Positions 33,182-44,724 are shown, numbered from the stretch's first letter. The stretch: DNA of 64,000 nucleotides from Colletotrichum lupini (GCF_023278565.1 NC_064672.1:1736001-1800000), one strand, 5' to 3'. The notes: generated by a model not told the origin, from the sequence alone. Translations and numbers: made by a program.

Positions 33182-33861
33182 CTAGTGGGTGTTGGTTACA
33201 GAGAAGCCCTTGATGGGGTAGTGGAAGTTGACGTGGTGAGACTCAACCTTGCCGCTGGCAGGAATGTACACAGACTTATCGGCGGCTCTGCTCTTCTCCA
33301 GACTCTCCCATCCCAGAGCCGCGACGAAGACCTTGCCACCACCATCAACCTCTTCGGTTGAAAAACCGCTGGCAAAGTCATTGAAGCCATCCATGCCGCG
33401 GACCTTCTCGAACTGAGCTCTCATGTCGTCCTCAGACATGGTGGAGCCGCTGATAGTGATAGTCTCGGCGATGGGAGAGTCGATGGCGGCTCTGGGTGCG
33501 TACGGGACGAACTTGATGAAGTACGACTTGACTGGGCCGGTCATAACTGTCTTAAATTCCTCCATCGCCTTTGCACACTCAGAAGACGCGAAGAAGCTGT
33601 CGCGGGACTCCTTTGACTTCCAGCCTACAGTAAGAATTAGAAGTGTCCTAGTCACAAAGGCACACTGAATGTGGACTTACCAGAAATGAGATCAAGAACC
33701 TGCTCGTTCTCGGACCAAGGTCCCCATCGTGTGCGAAGGTAGCCGTCTTGGGTCTTCAGGGCGAGGAGGTAGGTCTTGAGAGGTTCCTTCCAGTCCTCTT
33801 TGGTACCCTTCACGGGGATGATCATGCGCTCAGTGACGCCTCCGGCAGGTGGTGCAGACAT
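33182..33861 (-). CDS. Tandem dimeric alpha/beta-barrel (ABM/EthD-like) protein
   Basis: 207 residues in two exons: 33861-33681 and 33624-33182. The intron of 56 bp (GTAAGT...TAG) restores LISGWKSKESRDSFFAS. Each half looks like a ferredoxin-like ABM domain. The first runs from MIIPVKGTKEDW to ECAKAMEEFKTVM; the second from ETITISGSTMSEDDM to VFVAALGWESLEKSR, with a W-S-x-E-S / GWESLE pattern. No signal peptide. Proteins of this fold include monooxygenases without cofactors, stress proteins and cyclases of fungal pathways. The exact activity is not predictable. It lies between the NmrA-like gene and the DMATS gene, same strand. Confidence 0.75.
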
Positions 33862-35811
33862 GTTGATGGTATTTGATTTAGATGGACTGAGAGTAGAGTT
33901 GAAGTTATTTGATGATGATTGCAGAGGTTTTCTTTGATTATGTGGATGTGATTGTTGATAATTGATGATGATGATCTAAAATCTCTGCTGGAGGTGATTG
34001 AAGGTTGGTTATATACTGATCAACTCGGGCCCGTGTTCTTCGGAGCCGCTTTCCAATACAATGGTATTTTCTGGGTGCATGACATCGAAGGCGAGAGTCC
34101 GACAGTGATCTTACGGCACGACACTACGGCCCGGCGGCTTTCGGTGGAGTGCCACATCCTATGTCCGTTTTGGGGACTCCCGCGGCTGCCACCACGTCAG
34201 GCCATCCACGCCTGGACCCTCAATGTCAAAGATCATGATATTCGGAGTCAAGGTTGCGGCTGTACTGCTGTGGGGTTGCCAAATATGGCGATATTCTGGA
34301 AGGAAACATAGCTCTGGGCCCCCGAGCCGCGTCGTTGGCGCCATTGCGAACCCAGGGCCTTAGCTCTTCCGCGATGTTTCTAGTTGCGAGATAGCGCTGT
34401 CAAATAGAATGACGGAGTAGAAATACCGAATAAGAGGTTTCAAGCATTCCTTTAAAACTTCAGACGAACTTGACAAGGGTAGTCACTTGCCTTATAGGGA
34501 GCGGGAGGTAAGCTCTGCATCTCTTGTGAGACTACTGCAAGTCAGAACACAGACGGTGCAGCATGCGGGCTATGACGTTGAAATGATAGAAGGGAACAGA
34601 CAAGAATCAGTGGCAGACTTCGCAAAGAGAAGCTTGCCGTTTTGGGGTATCCGATGCTTTCGAAACCACACGGCGGACAAAGCGGCGATGAGGTGGGGGA
34701 TCGACGAAGGACCTCCGCAAAGTCTAAGTTTCATAAACACACAAGGAGGAGACGGGAAACATTTCAACACCCTGTTTGCTTGACTTGACATGGTCCGCGC
34801 TCTTCGGCACTGCCATCCCGTCGGATTCTAGTTGATCGCTTTCGCACCTCGCTCAAGGGTACGTCTGCTTTCTACCCACCATGCATCCGATGCTCCGTCA
34901 AGCTTGCATGTCCGCCGGCCGCTCGCCTCCTAGAGCCAGAAAATGGCACAAGAGTGAAACCAGGGGCGCCGACAGCTAGCGTGGCTTTCCGTAACACTGC
35001 GGCATTGTTTCCATTGCCCCGATAGCCCTAGTCCGTTGATCACCCCGGCGGTCATCGGGGAAACACCAGTGCCCGGCCCTCCGTAAATGCGGACGGGATC
35101 AATTTGGCGGGTCTTTGTCCAAGGACCTATGTCCTTTCCGATGCGATGCGAGAAACAGGGGAATTCAGCCACGTCGACGATGTGTCTCCGATCTCTAGTT
35201 GTAGGCATTGACAATGCCACAATACCCAAGTGACTGGGCAGATACGAAGTTTGCATAAGTCACTGTACAAGCCAGATGGTAACTCGTACGCAATTGGGGT
35301 TGCAAAGAGATCTCAATTCCCGACAGTATCAGTTGAGTAGTCACACCTCACGAACCTTTATCACCGTTTCTAGAAACCCTTTCGTTTGACTCGAGCATTG
35401 TCTGTTGCGGGAACTAAGGTACTCTGCCTTGTTGAGAAGAACTTATTTGCACTCGCGCGTGGCCAAGTAATGAGCCTATCTTATTATGGATTGCTTAGAT
35501 TGTGGGAGAAGTCGGGACTAACAGTGCTCCATGACGGGCGAACGAAACATCTACGCTAATTGAGAATCAAGGCTTGAGCAATTGATTCCAATTATCCAAC
35601 GTGTATGTGCTTTCCCACTTTAATATAATTTACGTCATATCAAAAAAATGTCAAGCAATGCGTCTCTGATTCGTTATACGTAAAATCCGAGGAGAAACTC
35701 CGGAGAGTTCCAAGCTTCTTCCGCTAACACACGTTGCCAAGTTGCGCCTCACCAACCCGCTTCTTTGCCAATACAGATAGCTAACCAGCAGCTTCGTCAC
35801 ACGGTGCAATG
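33862..35811. other. 1.95 kb spacer without recognised gene
   Basis: Short frames on both strands have no family resemblance or splice-joined continuity. Presumed promoter of the ABM-like gene plus the terminator side of the DMATS gene. Confidence 0.45.
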
Positions 35812-37195
35812 TTAGTCTCCTTGAACTTTGGGAGAGAAGTAGGAAGACATGTAGGGCCCAGTCTCGTTGTAGTTGTACGAGACATAAGACAATCCACCTG
35901 GCTTAGAGTAGTCCCTACCAGGCCTGAAAACCATTAGCTTTTGTGAAATGTTCAGTGTCATGACTTGAGTCAACTTACAGTTTGGAAGTTTCTGTGGCAC
36001 CACGGTAAAACTTGTCTGCAGACTCGTCCCATCCCAAGTTTCTCAGGGTTTGTGCAAAGTTCCTCATAGTCTGCGCATCGCTGCTTGCAGTCTGGCCCCA
36101 CGGCAAGTGTGCCTTGATATCGATGCGTTCCGCTCCAGGCTTCAGCTCGAATGCAAAACAAATGCCCTTGTGCAGATTCTGCATATCTCTGGCATCTTTC
36201 CGTTGATCCGCCGTCATGCCTTGGGGCTCATCCAGGAGTAGATGCCACACCTTCTCCGCGGTCTCTACACCTTTCAACGTGGCTTCGTCGGTCTGAGCCC
36301 CACCAAGTGTGAAGACGTCTGCCAGCACTGACTTCGCGTTTGAGGTTGTCCGAGCATAGACCTTGACGCGTGCCTTGTTGGGGTCGATGCAGTCGACAGC
36401 CATCATCTCAACTATGCACGGCTCCTTGCAAGACGCCAAATACTTTTGCAACTTTGTGGCGGATGCGGCGAGCCTGTCTCCACAAGGCTGCAACTTTGGA
36501 ATCATGTCGAAAACGAGATCTGATGTCGTCGCTCCTGTCGCGAAGTGCTTGAGGACTGGAAAGTGATAGGATTTGAGAATGCGCTTCGAACGCTTCATGT
36601 CGTAGGCGAGGAAGAGTTGCGGTATACGTTTAACAAAAGAAGGCATCGCTTGACGAGCAGCGGCGGCTTCTTGGGGTGTGACAAACCATGCGCTGACGAG
36701 TTGCTCGTACCATCGCATATCGACGTCGGAAGAGAATTGAGAGAGTATTGGAACCATGGATCTGCCAATATCTCCAGCGAAGGGGTCATCGGTAGAACCG
36801 GCAGTATCTCCTAGGGGCTCGAACGTGTAGCGAATTACACCGTCATCACCTTTGGTGAAGTTCCACGATGGCTCAAAGGTAGATCCATCGTAAGTCAACA
36901 GCGGCCTCACTTTTGCCTTGGGTGTTGGTATTCCGAACGAAGGTACAACAACATCGCGGAACACGCGCAAGTGGTCTGCCTTCTCTTCCGGTGTATATGA
37001 CTCTGCGCTGTTGAGCAGGGTGTTGAGGAGTGGTGCGCATTTATCCCACCACCACCGGTGCTTTGGGTTGAGGGGAGGGTCAATAGGGATGGTAGCATCG
37101 TTGACACTTGAGGAGAAGGCGTTGAACTTCTGAGGAGACCTTAGCGGTGCTTCGAGGCTATCCTTTACAGGATTATAGATGGCTGCTGGTGCCAT
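35812..37195 (-). CDS. DMATS-type aromatic prenyltransferase
   Basis: Soluble ABBA-fold enzyme that transfers an allyl (usually dimethylallyl) group from its diphosphate to an aromatic acceptor such as Trp, Tyr or an indole/phenolic product. 442 residues, the usual size. Exon 1 is 37195-35979, a 55 bp intron (GTAAGT...CAG) follows, and exon 2 is 35923-35812. The family catalytic Glu lies in the DGSTFEPSWNF segment. Diphosphate-binding basic/Tyr strands appear as ARVKVYART and ERIDIKAHLPW. The terminal strand SYVSYNYNETGPYMSSYFSP is characteristic. The acceptor cannot be read from the sequence. It starts 1.47 kb from, and divergent to, a VAO-like flavoenzyme gene, which suggests a shared control region. 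Confidence 0.92.
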
Positions 37196-38663
37196 GCTGA
37201 AGACTGGTCAAAGGAAGTATGTGCAGTGTGAGAATTCAGAGTAATGAGATGGAAATGCTAACTAATCATGCTCAGATGACGCTGACATGCAGGAGGTAGG
37301 GCATCCTTAAATCTTTATAGCTTCACCAGAGTCTGGGCATCCTAATTAAATACCGTTCGCCTCAAGTGATAACTTCCCAATTAGATCTACGTTGCACTCC
37401 TTCAACCGAGATATTGATGGACATGAAGATTACGCCGAGGGCCGAAGGCCACTGTCCTCCATTTGCACAGGTTTGTCCGTCGTGGTCCTCGAAAGGTCGC
37501 CGTCTACTTCCAAGGCGAGAACAAACATTGAGTTTGATCAGGTATCAAGTCAAGACAACGTCACTGCAATGCAGTTGTTTGGTGGACTATCGTCCTTCGG
37601 GCAGTGCATGGATATGCTGACTACTTACAGGCACTTACTCAGTCCTAGTAACCTTTCATCTTGAAGTTGAACAAGGAGGCTGTGGCCTGCCTGCTGTCAA
37701 GCTTAGATACCCGGAAGCCGCGTGCTTAGTTAAAACGCGGAGATACTTCGAAACAAACAAGGACAGCCTAGCCGAGTAGCTCTACAAAGATCAGGCGAAA
37801 CCATAAGCCATGGCAGCGTATGATTCACTTCGTCAGCGAAACACTCGAACTCGTTGGTATTCGTATAAGGCAAGTAGAGATGGCTTCTTGTCGGCGCCCG
37901 TTACTTGTCTACTGTCGTACAAAAACGGAACCGTAATTGCCGGCCAGCAATTACGCCTTATTTACCACATCTACTCAATGTCATTCTGGAAAGCTTGGCC
38001 GAGGGCTGAAATCCGAGTTCGACAACTTAAACACAACTCTAAACATCCCACTTGATCAGACGATATGGCCGCGGCAGAGTTGGTCAAGATTACGAACTCG
38101 CCGCACCTTCCGCAATCATCGGCAGTTTGTCATTGCCTTTCCAATGAGACATGTAGTCTTGAGCCTTTTCTGCACTTCACTAGTCAGGTGAGGATGATAA
38201 TACGGACGTTCCCATCGGACTCTTGGAAGTTTGATTCAATGCCACGCAGCCAGTTTGGGGAATTCCAGGAGAGCCGCTCTCATCAGGAACGGGCCTTTTG
38301 ATGTAGAAGATGTTTGATATCGAGCAGTCCAAGTGCTACTCCGCGCTTACGGCCCCGCGCGGACTAGATCCGCGGTCATCTATGGAGGCCGAACTTCCGA
38401 AGATCCGTCATGGTATGAAGATTGACAAGAGCTCATCCTAAGCTCTAGAGCTCAGCCGAGTATAAGCTCACGGGCGTCATAGACTGGAAGCTCTCGTCAA
38501 TAAATGAACTCTTCCCCCTCTTCAAGGAGAAGGTTCGCGAACTCAACTATATGTGTGGTTACGAACGACAACATTATTAAAGACTACACCATCTCCAAAA
38601 TTCACGAAATAATTCCTCGAATCTTCAATACTGTACTACGGTTACAAGGCCACTTATTATATT
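37196..38663. promoter_or_regulatory. Divergent intergenic region between DMATS and VAO-like genes
   Basis: 1,468 bp separating two head-to-head biosynthetic-type genes, with no gene between them. Co-regulation from this region is inferred from the arrangement only; no operator was identified. Confidence 0.45.
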
Positions 38664-40675
38664 ATGGCACCAGGCGTCACGTCGGCGAACGGGGGGCACG
38701 CATCGAACGGTGCGGCGCCAGCTCCTCGATTTCTGCCCCCTGGAGTATCCGCGGAGAAGTTCCAAGAGTTCGCAGCAAGCCTTCAAAAGGCAGTCGGAAA
38801 AGACAATCTCCAGATCATCACCAGAGATACCCAGCTGGATGATGGCGACTATCAGACCGTCGATTGCCAGACACACGACATGCACTCTCTCTACGAGCGT
38901 GAGGAATTTGTTGGCAGCGCGCTCATCCACCCCCGAAATGTGACAGACATCCAAGCAGTCATCAAGCTCTGCAACGAGTATCTCGTTCCTGTGTGGACGT
39001 ACAGCAAAGGTCACAATATCGGCTACGGCGGTGCCGCTCCGAGAGTATCCGGAAGCTTGGTGATGAACCTGGGAAAGCACATGAACCGCATCATTGAGGT
39101 CAATTCCACGGACTGCTACTGTCTCGTTGAGCCCGGTGTCACCTATTTACAGATGCAAAAGTATCTTGATGACAATGGGCTGCGGGACAAGGTGTGGCTG
39201 GACTCACCGGAGCTCGGCTACGGCTCCATGATTGGAAACGCACTGGACCATGGCGTGGGCTTCACTCCCTACGGTGATCACTGGATGATGCACTGTGGAA
39301 TGGAAGTTGTGCTGGCCAGCGGTGAGGTCGTTCGTACGGGCATGGGTGCGATGCAGAGTCCCGAGGGCCGCAAGCAGGCGGCTCAGGGGGTACCGCCTCA
39401 GGATCAGCATCAGAACGAGTGTTGGCAGCTATTCCCTTATGGATTTGGTCCAATCAACGACGGAATTTTCTCCCAGAGCAACAACGCAATTGTCACGAAG
39501 ATGGGCATGTGGGTAAGTTTGAACTCATGAGAGGGGGCCAAGTTGGTCACAAGATGAGGCAAAGCTGACTGATGGATACATGTAGCTCATGCCAGCACCC
39601 CCTGGAATTACTCCCTTCATGGTGACATATGAGAAGGATGAAGATCTTGAGGCCGTCGTCGATATTATTCGTCCGCTTCGTGTGGTAAGTTGCTGCTCTG
39701 AGACTTGATGAGTAACGCAGCTCACAAAAACTCTACAGAACATGGTTCTCCAGAATGCTGCCAGTCTCCGTCACATCTCGCTCGATGCGTCGCATTACCA
39801 CCCCCGCACAGCATACACTGATGATCCCAATACCCCGCTCACGGAAGAGCAACTAGATGCTGCGGCGAAGAAGGTCGACCTTGGCCGCTGGGTTTACATT
39901 GGTGCGGCCTACGGACCGGAGCCGATCCGCAAAGCCCATCTCGAAATCACTAAGCGAGAGATGACCAAGGTTCCCGGAAGCCGATGGTTCCTGCTTGAGG
40001 ATCGCAAAGAAGAGCACAGCACCTTGCACTGCCGTGCTGACACAATGCGAGGCTTGCCGACATGGGATGAGCTCAGATGGCTCAACCAGTAAGTGCCCAA
40101 ACGCCCCAATTCAAGGTTACAGCTTTGACCAGTTTACTCAGGTGGATTCCTCACTGCACATTCTTGTCTTTCTCGCCAATCTCCAAGGTTGATGGCAAGT
40201 CTGCCATGAAGCAGTACACGATGGCTAAGAAACGCTTCGCGGAGGCGAAGTTGGACTACTTTGGTATTCTCAGCATTGGCATGCGTGAGATGCGTAAGTC
40301 ATCCATCACCCAGCTCGTCGCTCTGCCATTACGAGGCGTTGAAGAAGATTGCTGACGCGAGGTTGCACAGACAACATTGTGTGCATTGTTTATAACAGGG
40401 AGGATCCTGACATGCGTCGCCGCGCGCAGTGGCTCGTCCGTACCATGATCCAGGATTGCGCTGACAACGGCTGGGGCGAGTTCCGTACTCACGTCGCTCT
40501 CATGGATCAGATCGCGGATACGTACGACTTCAACAACCATGCGCTTGGCAAGTTGAATCAGACCATCAAGGATGCGTTGGACCCGAATGGCATTCTGGCA
40601 CCTGGAAAGAGCGGCGTTTGGCCCAAGAGCTACGATAAGTCCAAGTATGTCCTCAACAAAGACTACATTAAATAA
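38664..40675 (+). CDS. Vanillyl-alcohol-oxidase-like FAD-dependent oxidase
   Basis: Flavoenzyme for 4-hydroxybenzylic alcohols, methyl ethers or 4-alkylphenols. 584 residues, five exons: 38664-39512, 39586-39684, 39739-40088, 40142-40293, 40371-40675. Joins are GT-AG and restore family sequence, for example KMGMW+LMPAPPG and REM+H+NIVCIVYN. The PP-loop domain contains SALIHPRN and GYGGAAPRVSGS, then TPYGDHWMMHCGMEVVLA. The C-terminal part has GWGEFRTHVALMDQ and DPNGILAPGKSGVWP. By recalled alignment to Penicillium VAO, Tyr108, His61 and Arg504 are kept. The flavin-linking His422 position appears to be Phe (within WIPHCTFLSFSPI), catalytic Asp170 appears to be Glu (SPELG) and Tyr503 is Phe. 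This implies non-covalent FAD and altered substrate. Divergent from DMATS. Confidence 0.9.
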
Positions 40676-41026
40676 GTAAGAGTGGGGCTCGAACTATAGT
40701 ATTCATCATCACATCACGCACGCACAGTTTAGCAATTGAGAGTTTCTCTTGCCATAAGGTTTTCAGAATATGGCTGGCTTAACCCTGCATGATGAATGAA
40801 GTCCAGCCGATTTGCCAGTGAGCGTTATGCCACGGAACAACCACACCCGCGTTGCAAACAGCCACTGAGGGTGTCAACATGAGCGGTTGGGGAGCAGCAG
40901 CAATAGACACCAGGGAACGGGCGAGGGACCGCGATCCTCCGCCGTTTTTGCGTGGCCCGGTCATACTATCCTTTAAGATCAGCTACGCCGTCGCAACTTC
41001 CAATGAAGCATGTCGCTTAATAATCA
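40676..41026. other. 3' region of the VAO-like gene
   Basis: About 350 bp with no gene before the tRNA. Confidence 0.5.
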
Positions 41027-41113
41027 GCCCTGATGGTCTAGCGGTATGATTCTCCCTTAGGGTCTTCACGACACATCTGGGAGAGGTCCCAGGTTCGAAT
41101 CCTGGTTAGGGCC
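41027..41113 (+). tRNA. tRNA-Pro(AGG) with a 15 nt intron
   Basis: Folds as a full cloverleaf. The acceptor 41027-41033 (GCCCTGA) pairs with 41106-41112 (one G-T). The anticodon stem is CTCCC 41052-41056 with GGGAG 41079-41083. The loop TTAGGG-T has anticodon AGG at 41059-41061. The T-arm is CCAGG/TTCGAAT/CCTGG. The intron 41063-41077 sits one base 3' of the anticodon, the canonical place. The B box is exact. Confidence 0.92.
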
Positions 41114-41974
41114 CAGTTCTTTTGCTTTTGATCACCACTCGACAGATACGCCTTGTTCTTCTGTGTACCTAACATTTTCGTATGTTAAGCTGTGATAGAG
41201 TGGACAATTTGCTAAATGACAAGCCCGACACAACTCGCGTGCCCACACTCTAAATCATCTAAGAAATCCCAGCCCCTATCTGGTCTTGTCTCTTTGACAA
41301 GATCAGGCCTTTCTGGTAATAGCTTTGTTATTCTTTGCACTTCCATTAGTAATGATGATCGGCTCCCAGCATAAAGCGCGAATATCCGTGGCCTCGGTTT
41401 TAGATCACCGACAAACATTTTCAGTTCCCAGCATTTCCGGACTCCGGATACGGGCCGTGTCAAGTTGATCAAGTTGAGACGAAAGCTCATGCTAGGTGGG
41501 GAAGGCCTGCATGGAATCTTAGATGCATCAGCATGATTAGCATCTACATTGGGCGAAGGATTGTTTCGGTATCGGGCAAGGTTCAATAGACTTTCTCTAC
41601 ATCAATTTTCTTAGAAGCTTTGCTAGCAGGCTGATCTGGCTCTGGTCTCAGTCTCGGTTGTTGTTCATGGCCTTCCCCAAAGAAAACTGTCCCTCGCGTG
41701 GAAGGACCTTTGAATGATCTGTCGTCATTTTGAGAGGCAAAGTAACGAGACTTTGAAGCGAAAGCGGTTGCGCTCCATGGCCTGGCATACACCTGTCTGG
41801 CTCATGACTTCGCCTGTCAAGTTTTTATGAGCAACTTGGTAGCACTTTCATCCACTGAAGATCAACCGTTTACACTATCATTTGACAGACATTGGAACTA
41901 AACTGGCTGACGGCATTCTTCTTCGATATTCAAAACCTAAAGGTTAGAATTGAGGAATAGAAGCAGATCTCAAG
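41114..41974. other. Spacer between tRNA-Pro and the SDR gene
   Basis: 860 bp. Short frames only, no family resemblance. The last 100-150 bp are likely the SDR promoter. Confidence 0.45.
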
Positions 41975-42715
41975 ATGTCCAAAGAGTCCGCAGACCCAAC
42001 TGTAGCTCTGGTGACGGGTGCCAACCAGGGCATAGGCTACGAGATTGCCAAGCGACTGGCATCGGAACATCCTGATTACCACGTCTTCATGACGGGGCGA
42101 CGGAAGGAAGCCATCGAGAAGGCAGCTTCAGGGCTCCAGGAAGCCGGTTTGAATGTCGAGCCTTTAGTTCTGGATATCACATCCGATGACAGTATTAAAT
42201 TGGCCGTCGACACAATCCGCACAAATTTCGGCCATCTCGACGTCCTCATCAACAATGCTGGAATCCTCTTGGGCAAGCCCGAAGACTCGATCCGGCTGAA
42301 GCTCGCGACGGTCTACAACACCAACGTCTTTGGTTCCATCGCCGTCACAGACGCTTTCATCCCTCTCCTGCGCGAGTCTTCCAAAGTGAAGCGCATCGTT
42401 TTCGTCAGCTCGGGACTGGGGAGTCTTGCGATTCGGACGGATCCTAGTCTGGGTCCGGTGAGGGACTTTATCGAGTATGGTTCCAGCAAGGCCGCGCTCA
42501 ATCACGCTGCGATGACTTTCGCGTCTAGGTACAGGGACGACAAGATGTGGAAGTTTAATATTTGTTGTCCTGGCTACTGCGCGACAAACATGAACTCGTA
42601 CGAGGGGCCTGATGAGGCATCACTGGGATCGGTTCAGGCGGTGCACTTGGCGACCTTGGGACCTGATGGTGCGAGCGCGACGTTTTCCAACCGACATGGG
42701 CCGATCCCGTGGTAA
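41975..42715 (+). CDS. Short-chain dehydrogenase/reductase, carbonyl-reductase-like
   Basis: Classical SDR, 246 residues, intronless. NAD(P)-binding motif TGANQGIG at residues 14-21, with an Arg pair in TGRRKE after strand 2, which favours NADPH. LDVLINNAGI is the NNAG stabilising motif. Catalytic Ser lies in VFVSSGLG and the Tyr-Lys pair in YGSSKAALN. The PGYCATNMN segment follows. Together with the length this resembles plant/fungal menthone or salutaridine reductase-type carbonyl reductases more than FabG. Substrate unknown. It lies on the same strand as the VAO-like gene, about 1.3 kb downstream with a tRNA between. Confidence 0.9.
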   Translation: MSKESADPTVALVTGANQGIGYEIAKRLASEHPDYHVFMTGRRKEAIEKAASGLQEAGLNVEPLVLDITSDDSIKLAVDTIRTNFGHLDVLINNAGILLGKPEDSIRLKLATVYNTNVFGSIAVTDAFIPLLRESSKVKRIVFVSSGLGSLAIRTDPSLGPVRDFIEYGSSKAALNHAAMTFASRYRDDKMWKFNICCPGYCATNMNSYEGPDEASLGSVQAVHLATLGPDGASATFSNRHGPIPW

Positions 42716-43032
42716 ATGCTCGGTGTGTTGGCTAGGTAGCGGGAAGAAAGTTGGCAGATACATGTTGAAATCATAGTCCCACATTGATACTCTCAATCGC
42801 ATGATGGACTGATAGGCCTGACCATGGGGACTCAGAATGAACAAGGGGATATTCGGGGATTCCGTCTTATAGCAATCAGCCAATATGGGCTCTCAGCGTG
42901 ATAGGTTGTAGCTGTATCCAATCACTTACACGCCATTTGGCTGAGCAATTGTTGTGCTGGCGTAACACCAGTCGCAAATGGGTCTGAATGTGTCCGGTAT
43001 TATGTGGCTAGAAATCAGCGACAGCGCGCCAA
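42716..43032. other. Short spacer before the GFA gene
   Basis: About 320 bp; no separate gene. It may contain part of the 5' leader or an unrecognised first exon of the GFA gene. Confidence 0.4.
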
Positions 43033-43872
43033 TTGGGCGAATGTCTCCATGTTTCTACAAGGGCGCACCTGTACCAGGTTCCCCGCTCCAAATCATCTCG
43101 CACTTCAAAGAGAAGCACTCTGGCCCGATTGCATCTTCAGTTGTCTTCATCGATAGGCATATTGAACAGATCAACGGTCTCTACAAGGGATGGACAGCCT
43201 GTTAGACGACCCTACAAAGGCTCATGCCATTGCGGTGCGACGCAATACATCGTCTTCCTCTCGTTTCCTCACACACTACCTCCGGCGCGTGTCCCCAGGG
43301 CCGAATCGCGAACGCATCAAGACTTCTACAGATGCAACTGCACCACCTACCACAAAGCCGGAATTTTTCACATGCGCCTCGCCTCGGCCCCGGATGACTT
43401 TCTTCTCCTGAAGCCCCTCGACCCGTACAACGACTTGGGCGACTATACGGTCTATGAGAAAGACCTGCACTTTCTCTTTTGCAAAGATTGCGGCATGCGT
43501 TGCTTCACTTTCATGGGGAAGGGTGAGGTGGTGGACGTAGATCTAACGGTTCTAGGAGTCGGCGCTGGGACCGACTCCGGGTCGGAGGAGAAGAAGGCCC
43601 GCAGCAAAGGCGGGCCGGCGGCTACGGCGACGGCGGGCGAGAAGAGCATGACAAAGGTGTGGAGACCGAAGAAGGAGGGGTGGGTGGAGGGCAAGAAGTT
43701 CGGAAGCTATTTGAGTGTCAACGGATATTCCGTCGACGCCGGTCAGGAGGGATTCGATCTACGCGAGATAACGGAGAAGAAGTGGGTTGGGTATTGCGAT
43801 TGGCTTGAGTTGCATTCCGAAGGGTCTCAAGGGACTCGACATGATCGGCCCTGGGAAGGCGGCGCTTATTGA
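43033..43872 (+). CDS. GFA-domain (glutathione-dependent formaldehyde-activating/CENP-V type) zinc protein
   Basis: The domain begins at GSCHCGA (43,215 on), followed by RCNCTTYHKAG, LHFLFCKDCGMRCF and a WRPKKEGW...GSYLSVNGYSVDAGQEGFDLRE tail ending DRPWEGGAY, as in fungal relatives. The structural zinc cysteines (CHC and CKDC) are present. The third Cys of the catalytic CxCxxC is Tyr (TAC for TGC), so catalytic zinc binding may be lost. The start is uncertain: the first 57 residues from 43033 look unlike the family. Where relatives seem to start (just before DGQPVRRPYKGS) the codon is AGG, not ATG. Either an upstream exon was missed or the start is mutated. The gene may be decaying. Confidence 0.65.
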   Translation: MGECLHVSTRAHLYQVPRSKSSRTSKRSTLARLHLQLSSSIGILNRSTVSTRDGQPVRRPYKGSCHCGATQYIVFLSFPHTLPPARVPRAESRTHQDFYRCNCTTYHKAGIFHMRLASAPDDFLLLKPLDPYNDLGDYTVYEKDLHFLFCKDCGMRCFTFMGKGEVVDVDLTVLGVGAGTDSGSEEKKARSKGGPAATATAGEKSMTKVWRPKKEGWVEGKKFGSYLSVNGYSVDAGQEGFDLREITEKKWVGYCDWLELHSEGSQGTRHDRPWEGGAY

Positions 43873-44686
43873 GCTGGTGAGGTTGGTTCGAAATGGGCCG
43901 GTTAGTCAAATCCCGGAGTGATAGGGGAATGAAGCGAGCGCCTTGAAGTGGAGTTGAGCTGAATGGCAGGCTGGTTGAAACCTGGCATATCTTGGTTACG
44001 CCCGGTAGGACGGGGCTCATCGGGATATGGATTTCCTCCACATCCATAAAATGATTCCGGCCCCTGATACGAGCATCGATTCTGACTTGCTCCTTTCGCT
44101 CCTTCGTAGTATCATTTCGTAACAAGTCTGCCGATAGCTCTGATATCCAAGATGATTCGCACTATAACAATGCACTATGACATCCTTGTTCGAGTCGTGT
44201 GCCTCTGGACATTGCCGACGGAGTATCACTGCGGAGGTCTGCATTCCGCTCCCGGCTGACTACCGCGCAGCCAACGGAGGCTTAGCGGAATTCAAGATCT
44301 ATCATTACCCCCCTTATGACAGTCGCATTGTGAAACGATCTCCTTGCTATCAAGAAGACTATGGAGATTAGCAAAACTCTAACCCCGCATTTTCCTTATC
44401 ATTGGGTCTGAGTTGCATGGAGAAAGACGAACTTGTAGGGAGACATATCTTGGCGCTATCTTCATCAGGTAACGAACCACCCTGTAGTATTGCAGCTATT
44501 ACATGCCGCGCCCATATCCGGTCAGCCAGCAGCGCCATCCAAGAGATATATAAAAGGAAGCCTTCGAAGCGTCGTCCGAAATCAGACGAGCTCGTCAACT
44601 TCTTACTTTTCACCTGCAGTTGCATCTCCTCTTCACATGTCTTTGCTCTCAAACCTTGCATTACGTATCACCAACTCCACCCCCGC
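43873..44686. other. Upstream region of the nitrilase gene
   Basis: About 800 bp. The nitrilase frame is open upstream to 44490, but that extension lacks nitrilase similarity. No other gene recognised. Confidence 0.45.
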
Positions 44687-44688
44687 AG

Positions 44689-44723
<35 letters not shown>
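44687..44723 (+). repeat. CAA-rich repeat in the nitrilase 5' leader
   Basis: CAACAACAACAT-type units run directly up to the ATG at 44724. CAA-rich, unstructured leaders are common before fungal start codons and help choose this start over the upstream in-frame ATG. Confidence 0.6.

Positions 44724-44724
<1 letters not shown>

Noticed and set aside
43815..43921. A C-terminal frameshift in the GFA gene, suggested by a plausible-looking alternative frame (GLKGLDMIGPGKAA)
   Set aside because: The existing frame ends DRPWEGGAY, which fits the usual C-terminus of fungal GFA proteins. The alternative frame is probably chance.
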